A stretch of 64,000 nt of DNA from Arenibacter palladensis (GCF_900129275.1 NZ_FQUX01000001.1:1302001-1366000), one strand, 5' to 3'. Counted from the first letter of the stretch, positions 1-9,647 are shown. Program-made: numbers and translations. Notes: generated by a model from the letters alone, not told the origin.

Positions 1-311
1 TATATTACAGATCGATATTGTGTCCCTATATCTGCTCCCTGTCTATTTAAGGCAGTTGGGTCATGGCTGGTCATGAATATGACCAAGATGTCCTCATAGG
101 ATATTATATTGGCGTCATATGTTATTTGTACCACTTCCGCATGTCCGGTAAGTCCAGAACAAACTTCCCTATACGTGGGCTTGCCAGGAGCGTTTCCACC
201 GGTATATCCCGAAATTACCTTTTGCACACCTTTGACTTCCTGAAAAATTGCTTCCACGCACCAAAAGCATCCACCTCCTACAGTAGCGGTCTCTAATTTT
301 TTATTGTCCAT
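1..311 (-). CDS. msrA: Peptide methionine-(S)-S-oxide reductase MsrA, C-terminal part outside window
   Basis: Reading the reverse strand from an ATG whose complement is at 309-311 gives a protein starting [18 protein letters not shown] and continuing in frame to the window edge. GCFWC (catalytic Cys at about residue 15) and the following GYTGG and GHAEVV segments are hallmarks of MsrA, which reduces the S-epimer of methionine sulfoxide in proteins using thioredoxin. The start overlaps the end of msrB by 11 bp, so the two are probably translated together. About 103 residues are visible; the rest lies to the left of the window. Recognition is by motif and is secure; the length and any signal peptide or fusion at the C-terminus cannot be judged. 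Confidence 0.93.
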   Translation of the reverse strand, partial: MDNKKLETATVGGGCFWCVEAIFQEVKGVQKVISGYTGGNAPGKPTYREVCSGLTGHAEVVQITYDANIISYEDILVIFMTSHDPTALNRQGADIGTQYRSVI

Positions 312-765
312 TTGATACCCTTTCTTTAACTATTTTCATAGACTCTGAATTAATACAATAACGCAAACCACTTGGTTCCGGTCCGTCCGGAAACACATGC
401 CCCAAATGGGCATCACAGGTATTGCACATTACTTCTACCCTTATCATACCAAAAGAAGTGTCCTTGTGGTACTTAATGGCATTTTCTTTTATGGGTTGTG
501 TAAAACTTGGCCAGCCAGTACCCGAATTAAATTTTATAGTGGAATCGAATAAGGGGGTGTCGCAGCATATACAGCTGTATTTCCCTGCCTCATGGGTGCT
601 GCAAAGCGCTCCGCTATGAGGTGCTTCAGTTCCTTTTTTCCTTGTAATCCTAAATTGTTCGGGAGTTAGTAGGTCTCGCCATTCCTCTTCCGTTTTTTCC
701 ACTCTTTTGTCAGGTTGTGGGTTTCCCTTTGCACTGTAATTAATAATGTCTTTCCAAGTTAGCAT
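301..765 (-). CDS. msrB: Peptide methionine-(R)-S-oxide reductase MsrB
   Basis: This 154-residue protein is of normal length for MsrB, which reduces the R-epimer of methionine sulfoxide. Two CxxC pairs (Cys65/68 and Cys114/117) form the usual structural zinc site, GTGWPSF lies near residue 82, and RYCINS carries the catalytic Cys137. Cys55 in GALCST is a plausible resolving cysteine. No signal peptide is visible, so it should be cytoplasmic. It is the upstream partner of msrA, with which it overlaps by 11 bp, giving a two-gene unit that handles both epimers. Start chosen at the ATG complementing 763-765, followed by the family's typical short N-terminus. Confidence 0.95.
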   Translation of the reverse strand: MLTWKDIINYSAKGNPQPDKRVEKTEEEWRDLLTPEQFRITRKKGTEAPHSGALCSTHEAGKYSCICCDTPLFDSTIKFNSGTGWPSFTQPIKENAIKYHKDTSFGMIRVEVMCNTCDAHLGHVFPDGPEPSGLRYCINSESMKIVKERVSNGQ

Positions 766-944
766 GTATATTTTCCTTTCTTTATTATTGATTAAATATT
801 AATCGGCAATGTATATAATATAGGTCTTTGGTAGTACTGGAAGTGTTGGAACGATTTGGCCATTAACATTTTTGTTCAGGGAATTGGTCGTACAAACAGG
901 CCAATACTTACACCCATGGAAATTCCAGAATGGTAGTTTTAATC

Positions 945-952
945 TATATTTA
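945..952 (+). promoter_or_regulatory. Candidate -7 box of the nuclease gene
   Basis: TATATTTA matches seven of eight positions of the Bacteroidota -7 consensus TAnnTTTG. It ends only four bases before the preferred ATG at 957, which would give a leaderless or nearly leaderless mRNA. No clear -33 TTG was found. This box also argues for the ATG at 957 over the one at 930. Confidence 0.35.
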
Positions 953-956
953 CACT

Positions 957-1769
957 ATGAATAAATATAGGAAAAATAGGATAATTTATACCACCCTGTT
1001 GTTGGTTTGTGTGGTCCTATTTTGGCTGTTCGATAATTTTTATACGCCCGCCCCTTATTCCTTGCCTGAAGGTGAGGGAGATAGGACCGAAATTCCGCAA
1101 TGGTTATGGCCTAGTTCCACCACCGGTGAAATAGTACAACACGCCCATTTTGCCCTTTCCTATAACGAAGCTTATGAACAGGCGGAGTGGGTGGCCTATG
1201 TATTGGAGAAATCGCACTTGACCTATGATGATAGGAAAAGACCACTTTTTCTCGAGGACCCTAAGGTGGGCAGCGGGTCGGCAGATTGGAGGAACTACAA
1301 AGGTTCTGGATATGATAGGGGCCATTTGTGTCCGGCAGGGGATCGCAGATTCTCGAAAAACGCTTATAATGAAACCTTTTATACAAGCAATATTACTCCA
1401 CAGGACAGGGATTTTAACGGAGGAGTATGGAATAGGTTGGAGCAGCAGGTGAGGTATTGGGCCAAAAAGGATGGACCATTATTTGTTGTAACTGCCGGAG
1501 TTTTGGAAAGGGGGTTGCCCAGTATAGGGGAGGAGGATGTGGCCGTTCCAAAATATTTTTATAAGATCGTGGCTAAAGGACAGGGAGAAAATCTAAAAAT
1601 CATAGGGTTTCTTTTTCCCAATAAGGAGAGTAACGGAAAACTGGATCAATTTTTGGTCCCTGTGGATACGCTTGAAAAAATGACGGGTATAGATTTCTTT
1701 GCTGGTTTGCCGGATGAACAAGAGGATAAGTTGGAAGCGGTAATTAGCAGCAGTGGATGGAGATTTTAA
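957..1769 (+). CDS. DNA/RNA non-specific endonuclease (NUC family), membrane-anchored or secreted
   Basis: A 270-residue protein of the beta-beta-alpha-metal NUC1/EndA-type family. The DRGH motif (about residues 120-123 from this start) carries the general-base histidine, followed by YTSNITPQ and GGVWNRLE, whose asparagines match the metal-binding and structural positions of the family. A hydrophobic stretch at about residues 10-26 is either an uncleaved anchor or a signal peptide, so the enzyme likely works in the periplasm or outside, for example on environmental DNA. An in-frame ATG at 930 adds nine residues; 957 is preferred because the -7 box lies between the two. The stop overlaps that of the convergent rodA by 4 bp. 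The substrate preference is inferred from family only. Confidence 0.9.
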   Translation: MNKYRKNRIIYTTLLLVCVVLFWLFDNFYTPAPYSLPEGEGDRTEIPQWLWPSSTTGEIVQHAHFALSYNEAYEQAEWVAYVLEKSHLTYDDRKRPLFLEDPKVGSGSADWRNYKGSGYDRGHLCPAGDRRFSKNAYNETFYTSNITPQDRDFNGGVWNRLEQQVRYWAKKDGPLFVVTAGVLERGLPSIGEEDVAVPKYFYKIVAKGQGENLKIIGFLFPNKESNGKLDQFLVPVDTLEKMTGIDFFAGLPDEQEDKLEAVISSSGWRF

Positions 1770-3055
1770 GTCAGTTCATTTAATCTATTGGCATCCAATT
1801 TTAGAAAAATGAACAAAAGTGCCGTAAAAAACAACAAACCGGAACCTCCATAGCTGAAAAAGGGTAGGGGTATTCCAATGGTAGGGAGTACTCCTATAAC
1901 CATGCCTATATTTATGAAATAGTGTACGAACAATATGGAGATTACGCCATAACCGTACATACGACTAAAGTCGTTTTTCTGCCGTTCGGACAGATATACT
2001 AGTCGCAATAGTAAGGTGGTAAACAATATTACCACGGTGGCGGTGCCCACAAATCCCCATTCCTCGCCTACGGTACTAAATATGTAATCTGTATGTTGTT
2101 CGGGAACGAAATCACCTTTGGTCCGCGTTCCCTCCAAAAATCCTTTACCGGATAAGCCGCCAGATTCAATGGCCTTTTCGGATTGATAAGTGTTGTAACC
2201 TATGTCCCTTCGAATCTGCTCCAATTTCTTGGGGTCCTTTTCCAATCTAAGCCAAAGACTGAAGCGATCCCTATGTCTTTGTTCAAAAACGGAATTAAAG
2301 ACAAAATTTACCGAAAGGGAGAAAAGAACAATGGCTATATAAATAAGGGCAACCGGTATTATGGGTACTTTGAAGGAAGGTTTTTTTAATAATAGGAACA
2401 ACGCCAATAACAGCCCTAGGATTATGCCTACCCAAATAGTACCGAACATCAGCGTAAAAATAAATATAAGAATAACCATAAACCCAATTCCAAGATAGTA
2501 AAGGGGAAGGCCTTCCCTGAAAATTACAAAGATCAAGGCAAAGAATACCAGGGCGCTTCCTGGATCTGGCTGGGGAATGATCAAGAATGCGGGTATCAAA
2601 ATAATTAAAAGTGAAATCATTTGATCTTTCTTCCGCTTTATATCTGTCTGTATATCGCTTAAATATTTTGCTAGGGCAAGTGCCGTGGCTACCTTGGCAA
2701 ATTCAGAGGGTTGTAGGTTGAAAAAACCAAGATCGTACCAAGAGGTTGCCCCGGCAATGGTTTTGCCAAACACAAATAGACCCAATAGCAATGCGAGGGA
2801 TATGATGTAAAACAGACTTGAAAATCGTTCGTAGAAATTGGCTTCCAATGCCAGGATGATAATTATGGAAACGGCGCTTGTTCCTATAAAAAACAATTGC
2901 TTTCCATGTAATGAGGCAAAATTGAATATAGACGGGTTGTCATCTGTAAAAGTGCTGGAATAAATATTTATCCAACCAATAAAAACTAAGGAGATGTATA
3001 TGAGAACGCTAAACCAATCCAAGCGCTTTAAAACACTTTTACCAGACACGCTCAT
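1766..3055 (-). CDS. rodA: Rod shape-determining peptidoglycan glycosyltransferase RodA
   Basis: A 429-residue polytopic protein of the SEDS (FtsW/RodA/SpoVE) family, which polymerises lipid II glycan strands during side-wall growth. About ten hydrophobic helices are visible. QPSEFAK (near residue 115) and PEQHTDYIF (near 318-326, with the catalytic-type Asp) are family signatures, and the C-terminal PFFSYGGSG segment is diagnostic. It overlaps the 3' end of mrdA by 17 bp, as expected for the RodA-PBP2 pair that work as one synthase. It is the last gene of the mreB-to-rodA cluster. Distinguished from FtsW by this context. Confidence 0.95.
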   Translation of the reverse strand: MSVSGKSVLKRLDWFSVLIYISLVFIGWINIYSSTFTDDNPSIFNFASLHGKQLFFIGTSAVSIIIILALEANFYERFSSLFYIISLALLLGLFVFGKTIAGATSWYDLGFFNLQPSEFAKVATALALAKYLSDIQTDIKRKKDQMISLLIILIPAFLIIPQPDPGSALVFFALIFVIFREGLPLYYLGIGFMVILIFIFTLMFGTIWVGIILGLLLALFLLLKKPSFKVPIIPVALIYIAIVLFSLSVNFVFNSVFEQRHRDRFSLWLRLEKDPKKLEQIRRDIGYNTYQSEKAIESGGLSGKGFLEGTRTKGDFVPEQHTDYIFSTVGEEWGFVGTATVVILFTTLLLRLVYLSERQKNDFSRMYGYGVISILFVHYFINIGMVIGVLPTIGIPLPFFSYGGSGLLFFTALLFIFLKLDANRLNELT

Positions 3056-4907
3056 TTATTTTAAAGGGTTGTCCGCTATAGGGCTTTGCATATTCTTGCT
3101 CCAATGTTTTTTCCAGCATTCTTTTTTCCAAGTCTACCCGCGTAATTTCGCCTTTAAGATATTTTTCAATCATCAGGGAGGCAATGTGTCCAGCATAACG
3201 TGATCCAAAGTATCCATTCTCAATGTAAACGGCGATGGCAATCTTGGGGTTGTCCACGGGTGCAAAGGCAACAAAAACAGAGTTGTCCGTAAGTTGGGTA
3301 CGGATTCCGTTGATTCTTGTAAAGTTTTCTACCGTTCCTGTTTTACCGGCAATTTCTACTCCTTCTATTTGTAGCCTAGCCGCGGTACCTTTTTTGTATA
3401 CTTCGGCCATACCCTGTACAACCGGTTCAAAATATTTTTTATCTATGGTGGTGTGTTTGGCTTCTGTGAATTCTGGTATACTAATATCTTCACCACCAAT
3501 TTTTTTAAGGACATGTGGAGTAAAATAATGCCCTCTATTGGCAATGGCCGCGGTCATATTGGCCAACTGAATAGGGGTAACCTCTACCTCTCCCTGCCCT
3601 ATGGAATTGGATATTATGGTAGAAGAAGACCATCGGTTTTCCCCATAAATGCGGTTGTAATATTCCTTGTTGGGTATTCGTCCCGGTCTTCCTGTGGGTA
3701 GGTCATATCCCAAAAATGTTCCTAGGCCAAAACTTTTTACATGCTTTTCCCAAGCATCCATACCTTCCGCAGAAGTTGGAAATTGATCGTAAATTTTACG
3801 AAAAGCTCCTGCAAAATAGGCATTACAGGAGAGGTATATGCCGGAATTCAAATTTCGTGTCCCCCCTCCGCAATGACAGCCTCTTTTCCTTTTTCCTACG
3901 TAGAATCCGTTGTAACAATGAAAAGTGGTTTCGGGAGTAATGGCGCCTTCCTGAAGGGCAACAAGGGCGTTTATAGTCTTAAATGGCGATCCAGGGGACT
4001 GTGAGGCCAAGATGGAACGGTCAAAGGTGGGTTTTGAAATGGTATCGTAATGCAATTTACTGTAATTCTTTGATCTTTCCCTACCAACCAATAATGCAGG
4101 GTCGTAAGTTGGACCTGAAATTAACGCCAATATTTCGCCCGAAGCTGGTTCAAGGGCAACTATACCTCCATGCTTCCCTGTCATCAATTTTTCACCGTAT
4201 TCCTGAAGGATCTTATCTATGGTAACGGTAATTTGCCTTCCTTGTTCGGGAAGGGTGTCCAATGTGCCGCTCTTATAGGGTCCAATATCCCTGTTAAATC
4301 GGTCTTTCTGGATATATTTAACACCTTTTCGCCCTCTTAGGATGGTCTCGTATTCTTTTTCAATACCGGTAGTTCCCTTTAATTCTCCTGCAGCATAGGA
4401 TGGATTTCTTTCCAGATCCCATTCGTTAACTTCACTGATGTAGCCCAAAACATTGGCACCACTGTGGGTGTCATAATATCGGAGTGATCTCTTTTGAATA
4501 TAGAATCCTTCATATCTCCTCATTTTTTCCTGAAGCCTTCCATAGTCCTCTTTGGATAGCTGAGGTACCATAACAGAGGGAAGTCTAGGGGAATATACTC
4601 TAGCCTTGTTTAGCTGGGATATGAACCTTTCTTTGTCTATTCCCAATAGGTTGCAAAATTCAAGGGTGTCCAACGGTTTCACCTCCCTTGGAATGACCAT
4701 AACGTCATAGGCCGGTTGGTTAGCTACCAAAAGGTTTCCATTTCTATCGTATATATAACCCCTTTCCGGATAATCATAAACTGCTTTTATGGCCGGATCT
4801 TCCAATATTTGATTAGGGGAAAAACTAAATATCTGGAGATAGGACAATCTGCCGATAAAAGTTAACCCAACCAATAATATAATGGAGGATAATAGGATTT
4901 TTCTCAT
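3039..4907 (-). CDS. mrdA: Penicillin-binding protein 2 (elongasome transpeptidase)
   Basis: A 622-residue class B PBP, the transpeptidase partner of RodA. A single N-terminal membrane helix (about 4-20) anchors it in the inner membrane. The PBP dimerisation domain covers roughly residues 40-210. The transpeptidase domain has SPFK (Ser307 nucleophile, Lys310), SCN (360-362) and KTG (522-524), so all three active-site motifs are intact. The start overlaps mreD by 4 bp and the end overlaps rodA by 17 bp, which points to translational coupling. A cluster of cysteines near 344-346 (RGCHCGGG) is notable, as similar segments occur in PBP2 relatives of this phylum. Assignment as PBP2 rather than PBP3 rests on neighbours. 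Confidence 0.95.
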   Translation of the reverse strand: MRKILLSSIILLVGLTFIGRLSYLQIFSFSPNQILEDPAIKAVYDYPERGYIYDRNGNLLVANQPAYDVMVIPREVKPLDTLEFCNLLGIDKERFISQLNKARVYSPRLPSVMVPQLSKEDYGRLQEKMRRYEGFYIQKRSLRYYDTHSGANVLGYISEVNEWDLERNPSYAAGELKGTTGIEKEYETILRGRKGVKYIQKDRFNRDIGPYKSGTLDTLPEQGRQITVTIDKILQEYGEKLMTGKHGGIVALEPASGEILALISGPTYDPALLVGRERSKNYSKLHYDTISKPTFDRSILASQSPGSPFKTINALVALQEGAITPETTFHCYNGFYVGKRKRGCHCGGGTRNLNSGIYLSCNAYFAGAFRKIYDQFPTSAEGMDAWEKHVKSFGLGTFLGYDLPTGRPGRIPNKEYYNRIYGENRWSSSTIISNSIGQGEVEVTPIQLANMTAAIANRGHYFTPHVLKKIGGEDISIPEFTEAKHTTIDKKYFEPVVQGMAEVYKKGTAARLQIEGVEIAGKTGTVENFTRINGIRTQLTDNSVFVAFAPVDNPKIAIAVYIENGYFGSRYAGHIASLMIEKYLKGEITRVDLEKRMLEKTLEQEYAKPYSGQPFKINERVW

Positions 4908-5413
4908 TCTTTTTTAACACTAAAAAGTGAACTTAATAGTAAGCACAATATTAAAGTGGCTATACTTATAGTTAAAGCTTTCTTCAAAATTAACAGTGTA
5001 TTTTCAAAACTGAAAATTTCTAGGGTAAAGAAAACTAAATGGTGTATTATAATTAATAACGTTAAAAATGTAATTTGTTGTGCCTTAGTGGTGTTGGTTA
5101 GTTTAAAATTTTGAAATTCATAGTTTACCCCAAAACAAAAGCGCATGATGGTTGGTCTTAAATAAGCAATGGTAACGGTGGCTGCTGCATGAATGGCAAC
5201 CGTGTCCGAAAATAAATCTATTAAGAAGCCCAGTAGAAAACTTAACAGTAGAAACAAAGATCTTTTTTCCTTGATGGGATACCAATAGAGAAATAGAATA
5301 TACACCATTGGGTTTATATATCCAAAAAAATTGAGCTTATTAAAAACCAATACCTGTACCAATACTAATAGTACAAATCTAATTATGTTAATAAAGTAGC
5401 TATTGCGAATCAT
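4904..5413 (-). CDS. mreD: Rod shape-determining protein MreD
   Basis: A 169-residue integral membrane protein with about five or six hydrophobic helices and few polar segments, matching MreD in size and topology. MreD links the MreBC filament system to the PBP2/RodA synthase. MreD sequences are poorly conserved, so the call depends on its position between mreC (14 bp overlap) and mrdA (4 bp overlap). The aspartate in the GFLIDLFSDT segment, typical of MreD and related S-component-like folds, is present. Confidence 0.88.
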   Translation of the reverse strand: MIRNSYFINIIRFVLLVLVQVLVFNKLNFFGYINPMVYILFLYWYPIKEKRSLFLLLSFLLGFLIDLFSDTVAIHAAATVTIAYLRPTIMRFCFGVNYEFQNFKLTNTTKAQQITFLTLLIIIHHLVFFTLEIFSFENTLLILKKALTISIATLILCLLLSSLFSVKKE

Positions 5414-6221
5414 TATTGGTCTTGGCTTCTAATTCTATTATTTCCTCCCGTTGAATGTTTTCTATGATGTATATACTCTTCACCGCGGCCATATTGTTGA
5501 AGAGTTTAATGTCTATACTATACGAGCTTTGGGAATTGTTTAGATCAAAATTCTTGATGACCCCTATGGGAATGTTTTCCGGAAAGATGCTGGAACTGGC
5601 ACCCGTAACTATGGTATCCCCGATTTTTACGGGCACCAATCTTTCAATATCGGCAAGTTGTACAGTGTTATAATCTTTCGTGTCCCATACCAATGAACCG
5701 TAATGGTTGGTGTTTTTGATTTTTGCGTTGATCCTGGATTTGGTATTCAGTATGCTCTGTACGGTTGCAAAATTTTTGGATGTATTTTCCACTATTCCAA
5801 GGATTCCATTGGCAGTAATAACGCCCATATCGGGCTTTATGCCCTGTGCACTTCCTTTTTTGATGGTAATATAGTTACGTGGAAGACTATAACTGTTCTT
5901 TATTACTTGAGACGCAATCACTTTATAAGTAATATTCGTGGTGTCCAATAGTATGGAATCTTCCTTTTTTTGATTAAAAAGAAGGTTGCGTAATCGCTTA
6001 TTCTCCTCTACCAGTTTTTTGTTTTCCTCCCCTAGGCCAAAATAGGTGGTAATATTGCTTGTGGTCTCATAGATATTTCCTGTTAGCCAGTTCGCGGAAT
6101 TGAAATATTTGGAACGGTGATAGGAATGGGATTGTACGGTAAACGCCAAGGCTATAATCAACAAGAAAAGATATAGCAAGAAATTTTTATATCTTAATAT
6201 AAAGTTGATAATCTGCCGCAT
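5400..6221 (-). CDS. mreC: Rod shape-determining protein MreC
   Basis: A 273-residue bitopic protein with an N-terminal membrane helix (about 12-28), a short coiled coil near 60-90 (EENKKLVEENKRLRNLLF) and a periplasmic beta-rich domain starting near residue 100. This is the normal MreC plan; it forms periplasmic filaments that activate PBP2. The VITANGILGIVENTS segment is characteristic. It lies 115 bp downstream of mreB and overlaps mreD by 14 bp. The acidic C-terminal tail past about residue 255 is lineage-specific in appearance. Confidence 0.93.
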   Translation of the reverse strand: MRQIINFILRYKNFLLYLFLLIIALAFTVQSHSYHRSKYFNSANWLTGNIYETTSNITTYFGLGEENKKLVEENKRLRNLLFNQKKEDSILLDTTNITYKVIASQVIKNSYSLPRNYITIKKGSAQGIKPDMGVITANGILGIVENTSKNFATVQSILNTKSRINAKIKNTNHYGSLVWDTKDYNTVQLADIERLVPVKIGDTIVTGASSSIFPENIPIGVIKNFDLNNSQSSYSIDIKLFNNMAAVKSIYIIENIQREEIIELEAKTNNDSQ

Positions 6222-6336
6222 TCACTTAAATTGTTTTGTAAACCTTATTTGGGCAACTGCCCCATAAGGAATTAAGGCCTGTTTGCTATTCTTTACCTTT
6301 TAAAAAGGTAGTGCTGATTGTAGGGGAATAATTAAA

Positions 6337-7365
6337 CTATTTAATTAATATACTCTTATATCGCTCCAAGTTTTTTAGAGCAATACCCGTACCCCTTACA
6401 ACAGCCCTTAATGGATCTTCCGCTATGTACACAGGTAGATCGGTTTTTTGGGACAAACGCCTGTCAAGTCCCCTTAACATGGATCCACCGCCGGCCAAAT
6501 AAATACCTGTATTATAGATGTCCGCTGCCAGTTCGGGAGGTGTCTGTGATAGGGTTTCCATAACGGCATCCTCTACCCTTAGTATGGATTTATCCAAGGC
6601 CTTGGCTATTTCGCGATAGGAAATGGATACTTGTTTTGGTTTACCGGTCAGTAGATCCCTTCCCTGTACAGACATTTCGTCCGGAGGGGTCTGTAGGTCC
6701 TCTGTAGCCGAACCAATGGTAATTTTTATGTTCTCTGCAGTACTTTCCCCAACATAAAGGTTGTGTTGGGTACGCATGTAATAGATAATGTCGTTTGTGA
6801 AAACGTCACCTGCAATCTTTACCGATTTGTCGCAAACAATTCCTCCCAGGGCAATGACTGCAATTTCGGTTGTACCACCCCCTATATCAACGATCATGTT
6901 CCCTTTGGGTTGCATTATATCCAAGCCGATTCCAATGGCAGCTGCCATTGGCTCGTGAATAAGGTAGACCTCTTTTCCGTTAACACGCTCGGCGGACTCC
7001 TTAACGGCACGCATTTCCACTTCTGTAATTCCAGAAGGGATGCATATAACCATTCTCAAGGCTGGTGGAAACCACTTTTTCTTTAGTGCCGGTATGTTCT
7101 TGATGAACATGTTGATCATCTTTTCAGACGCATCAAAATCGGCAATAACCCCATCCTTTAATGGACGTATGGTCTTTATATTTTCATGGGTCTTTCCTTG
7201 CATCATATTGGCTTCCTTGCCAACGGCAATGATTTTGCCACTTATTCTGTCCCTGGCTACAATAGATGGACTGTCTACCACCACTTTGTCGTTGTGAATG
7301 ATGAGGGTGTTGGCAGTACCTAAGTCTATTGCAATCTCCTCGGTTAAGAAATCAAAGAATCCCAT
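6337..7365 (-). CDS. mreB: Actin-like rod shape-determining protein MreB
   Basis: A 342-residue bacterial actin of standard length. The phosphate-1 loop (DLGTANT, near 14-20), phosphate-2 loop (VDIGGGTTE) and adenosine motif (AGGGSMLRG) are all present, so it should bind ATP and form membrane-associated filaments that guide cell-wall synthesis. It is the first gene of the mre cluster and starts 55 bp after the purH stop, so it may also be read from the purH promoter. No unusual insertions were seen. Confidence 0.97.
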   Translation of the reverse strand: MGFFDFLTEEIAIDLGTANTLIIHNDKVVVDSPSIVARDRISGKIIAVGKEANMMQGKTHENIKTIRPLKDGVIADFDASEKMINMFIKNIPALKKKWFPPALRMVICIPSGITEVEMRAVKESAERVNGKEVYLIHEPMAAAIGIGLDIMQPKGNMIVDIGGGTTEIAVIALGGIVCDKSVKIAGDVFTNDIIYYMRTQHNLYVGESTAENIKITIGSATEDLQTPPDEMSVQGRDLLTGKPKQVSISYREIAKALDKSILRVEDAVMETLSQTPPELAADIYNTGIYLAGGGSMLRGLDRRLSQKTDLPVYIAEDPLRAVVRGTGIALKNLERYKSILIK

Positions 7366-7420
7366 TATATGTTGTTATATTTCGGTTTAAATGTCAGTTT
7401 GATCGTTAAAAGTAATAAAA

Positions 7421-8953
7421 TTAATGTTTAAAATGACGTGTACCAGTCATTACCATTGCAATTCCGTTTTCATTGCAATAATCGATACTAAGTTGGTCCT
7501 TGATGGAACCTCCAGGTTGTATAACGCTGGTTATTCCACTTTTATGCGCAATTTCTACACAATCCGGAAAAGGAAAGAAGGCATCACTGGCCAATACGGC
7601 ACCATTAAGATCAAAATTGAAGGACTGGGCTTTGTGAATGGCTTGGTTTAGGGCATCTACACGAGAAGTTTGGCCTGTTCCACTGGCGCACAATTGTTTG
7701 TTTTTGGCAAGTACAATGGTGTTACTTTTGGTGTGTTTACACAATTTCGAGGCAAAGATCAGGTCTTCCAATTCCCTATCCGTAGGTTTTTTATCGGTGG
7801 CATTGGTAAGGTCGGAAATTTTATCGGTCTTTTCATCCTTTTCCTGCACTAAAACACCATTCAAACATGTTCTAACCGTCATTTTTGGAAGCTCAACTTC
7901 ATTCTGTACCAGAATTATTCTGTTTTTCTTGCCTTTTAAGATGTCCAGGGCCACTGGAGTGTAGCTAGGGGCAATCACCACTTCGCAAAACAGCTTGTGT
8001 ATTTCTTCGGCAGTTGGCTTGTCTATTTCAACATTGCTGATCAATATTCCTCCAAAAGCCGAGACAGGATCACCGGCCAAGGCATCAACATAGGCCTGGT
8101 GAATTGTGGGCCGGGTGGCAAGGCCACAGGCATTATTGTGTTTTAATATGGCGAAGGTGGGGGCATCGTTCTTAAATTCTTGGATAAGGTTAACTGCGGC
8201 ATCCACATCCAACAAATTGTTATAGGAAAGTTCCTTTCCGTGAAGTTTGTTGAACATAGCGTCGAAATCACCAAAGAAAAAACCTTTTTGGTGTGGATTT
8301 TCACCATAACGCAAAACTTGGCCGTTGGTTTCGCTTAATTTAAATGCGGCTTCTTCATGGTTTTTGTTGAAATAATTAAAGATGGCCGAATCATAATGAG
8401 ATGACACATTGAAAGATTTTGTCGCAAATCGTCTGCGGTCTTCCAAAGTAGTACTACCATTTCCTTTGGTTATCATTTCCAGAACTTCATCATAGTCGTT
8501 CATAGAGGAAACGCAAAGCGTATCCTTGTAGTTCTTGGCCGCTGCACGTATTAAGGATATACCGCCTATATCTATTTTTTCTATAATATCCTGTTCGGAA
8601 GCTCCGCTGGCAACAGTTTTTTCAAACGGATAAAGGTCTACAATGACGATATCCAATTGGGGAATTTCAAATTCCTTCAATTGTTCTTGATCACTTTTAT
8701 TGTCCTGACGGTTCAAAATACCACCAAATACCTTAGGGTGTAATGTTTTAACCCTACCGCCCAATATGGATGGATAGCTGGTAACGTCTTCCACAGGTAC
8801 TACATCAATTCCTAAATCTTTAATGAAGGTTTCGGTGCCACCTGTTGAATAGATGGTAATTCCTAATTCATTAAACTTTTTTACCAAGGGCTCTAGGCCA
8901 TCTTTATGAAAAACAGATATTAAGGCTGAGGAAGCTTTTTTAGTGGTACTCAT
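7421..8953 (-). CDS. purH: Bifunctional AICAR formyltransferase / IMP cyclohydrolase PurH
   Basis: A 510-residue protein performing the last two steps of de novo purine synthesis. The N-terminal MGS-like IMP cyclohydrolase domain (about 1-190) begins SALISVFHKDGLEPL and includes YSTGGTE. The C-terminal transformylase domain contains LRYGENPHQ and LKHNNACGLA, the latter with the catalytic Lys-His pair. Length and domain order are normal. It heads the cluster continuing into mreB. A TAnnTTTG box lies about 35 bp upstream. Confidence 0.97.
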   Translation of the reverse strand: MSTTKKASSALISVFHKDGLEPLVKKFNELGITIYSTGGTETFIKDLGIDVVPVEDVTSYPSILGGRVKTLHPKVFGGILNRQDNKSDQEQLKEFEIPQLDIVIVDLYPFEKTVASGASEQDIIEKIDIGGISLIRAAAKNYKDTLCVSSMNDYDEVLEMITKGNGSTTLEDRRRFATKSFNVSSHYDSAIFNYFNKNHEEAAFKLSETNGQVLRYGENPHQKGFFFGDFDAMFNKLHGKELSYNNLLDVDAAVNLIQEFKNDAPTFAILKHNNACGLATRPTIHQAYVDALAGDPVSAFGGILISNVEIDKPTAEEIHKLFCEVVIAPSYTPVALDILKGKKNRIILVQNEVELPKMTVRTCLNGVLVQEKDEKTDKISDLTNATDKKPTDRELEDLIFASKLCKHTKSNTIVLAKNKQLCASGTGQTSRVDALNQAIHKAQSFNFDLNGAVLASDAFFPFPDCVEIAHKSGITSVIQPGGSIKDQLSIDYCNENGIAMVMTGTRHFKH

Positions 8954-8987
8954 TTTGTTGTGATTGTTGTTATGGATTATAAGGACA

Positions 8988-8995
8988 CAAAAGTA
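8988..8995 (-). promoter_or_regulatory. Candidate -7 box upstream of purH
   Basis: On the minus strand this reads TACTTTTG, a perfect match to TAnnTTTG, about 35 bases before the purH ATG. The same TACTTTTGTGTC string occurs in front of topA. No -33 TTG at the usual spacing was found. Confidence 0.45.
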
Positions 8996-9046
8996 ATTTT
9001 TTTGTGCTTAAAAATCAGCACGTTTATTAACAATCGCCCTAAAGTT

Positions 9047-9499
9047 TTAAAGAATTTTGGACACCTCTTGGTTTACGTATTCCAAAAAGTGCTCATCCTC
9101 TTCGGAAAATGGATCCGGAGTGTTGGAATCGATGTCGATTTGGCCAATATTTACGCCATTTAAAAAAAGAGGAACTACTATTTCGGCCTTCACGGTTATA
9201 CTGCATGCTATGTAGTTGTCCTGGGCCTTGACATCGGGGACAACAAAATTTTGATTGGATACCGCAACCTGTCCACAAATTCCTTTGCCAAAGGGTATTA
9301 TGGTGTGATCTGTAGGCGCCCCTGCATATGGCCCCAATTTCAGCTCTTCTTTATCCCCGTTTCGGAAATAGAAGCCCACCCAATCGTAATAAGGGACATT
9401 TTCCTTTAACAATTCGCAAATGGCCTGCATTTTTTCCGTTGCACTTTTTTTGGAGCTGTTTGTGATTGCGGAAACCTGTGGTCTTAATGTGCTAAGCAT
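9047..9499 (-). CDS. GAF-domain protein, probable free methionine-(R)-sulfoxide reductase
   Basis: A 150-residue single GAF domain without membrane segments. It resembles the fRMsr (YebR/MsrC) family: YDWVGFYF near 38, IPFGKGICG near 68 with Cys75, a DNYIACS stretch with Cys99, and EIVVPLFLNG followed by IDIDS. These two cysteines fit the conserved family pair that forms a disulfide after reducing free Met-(R)-sulfoxide; I see no third cysteine between them. It is 93 bp upstream of purH and in the same direction. A plain signalling GAF domain is the alternative, but the size and cysteine positions favour the enzyme. Activity remains an inference. Confidence 0.75.
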   Translation of the reverse strand: MLSTLRPQVSAITNSSKKSATEKMQAICELLKENVPYYDWVGFYFRNGDKEELKLGPYAGAPTDHTIIPFGKGICGQVAVSNQNFVVPDVKAQDNYIACSITVKAEIVVPLFLNGVNIGQIDIDSNTPDPFSEEDEHFLEYVNQEVSKIL

Positions 9500-9647
9500 A
9501 TGATAATTTTTTGCAAAAATAAGGCTATTTCCAAACCCTATGTGCTATAAGCGCTTTAAACTTCCGATCTGCTATTGATTTGGGCAATTTTTGCTCTAAA
9601 TTTTAGTTAATATTGAAGGAGGAAAATAGAGAGTGGTAACTTTTGAT

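Noticed and set aside
63-296. 77-residue plus-strand frame at the left edge
   Set aside because: It is the antisense of msrA, whose GCFWC motif and in-frame continuation are clear on the minus strand.
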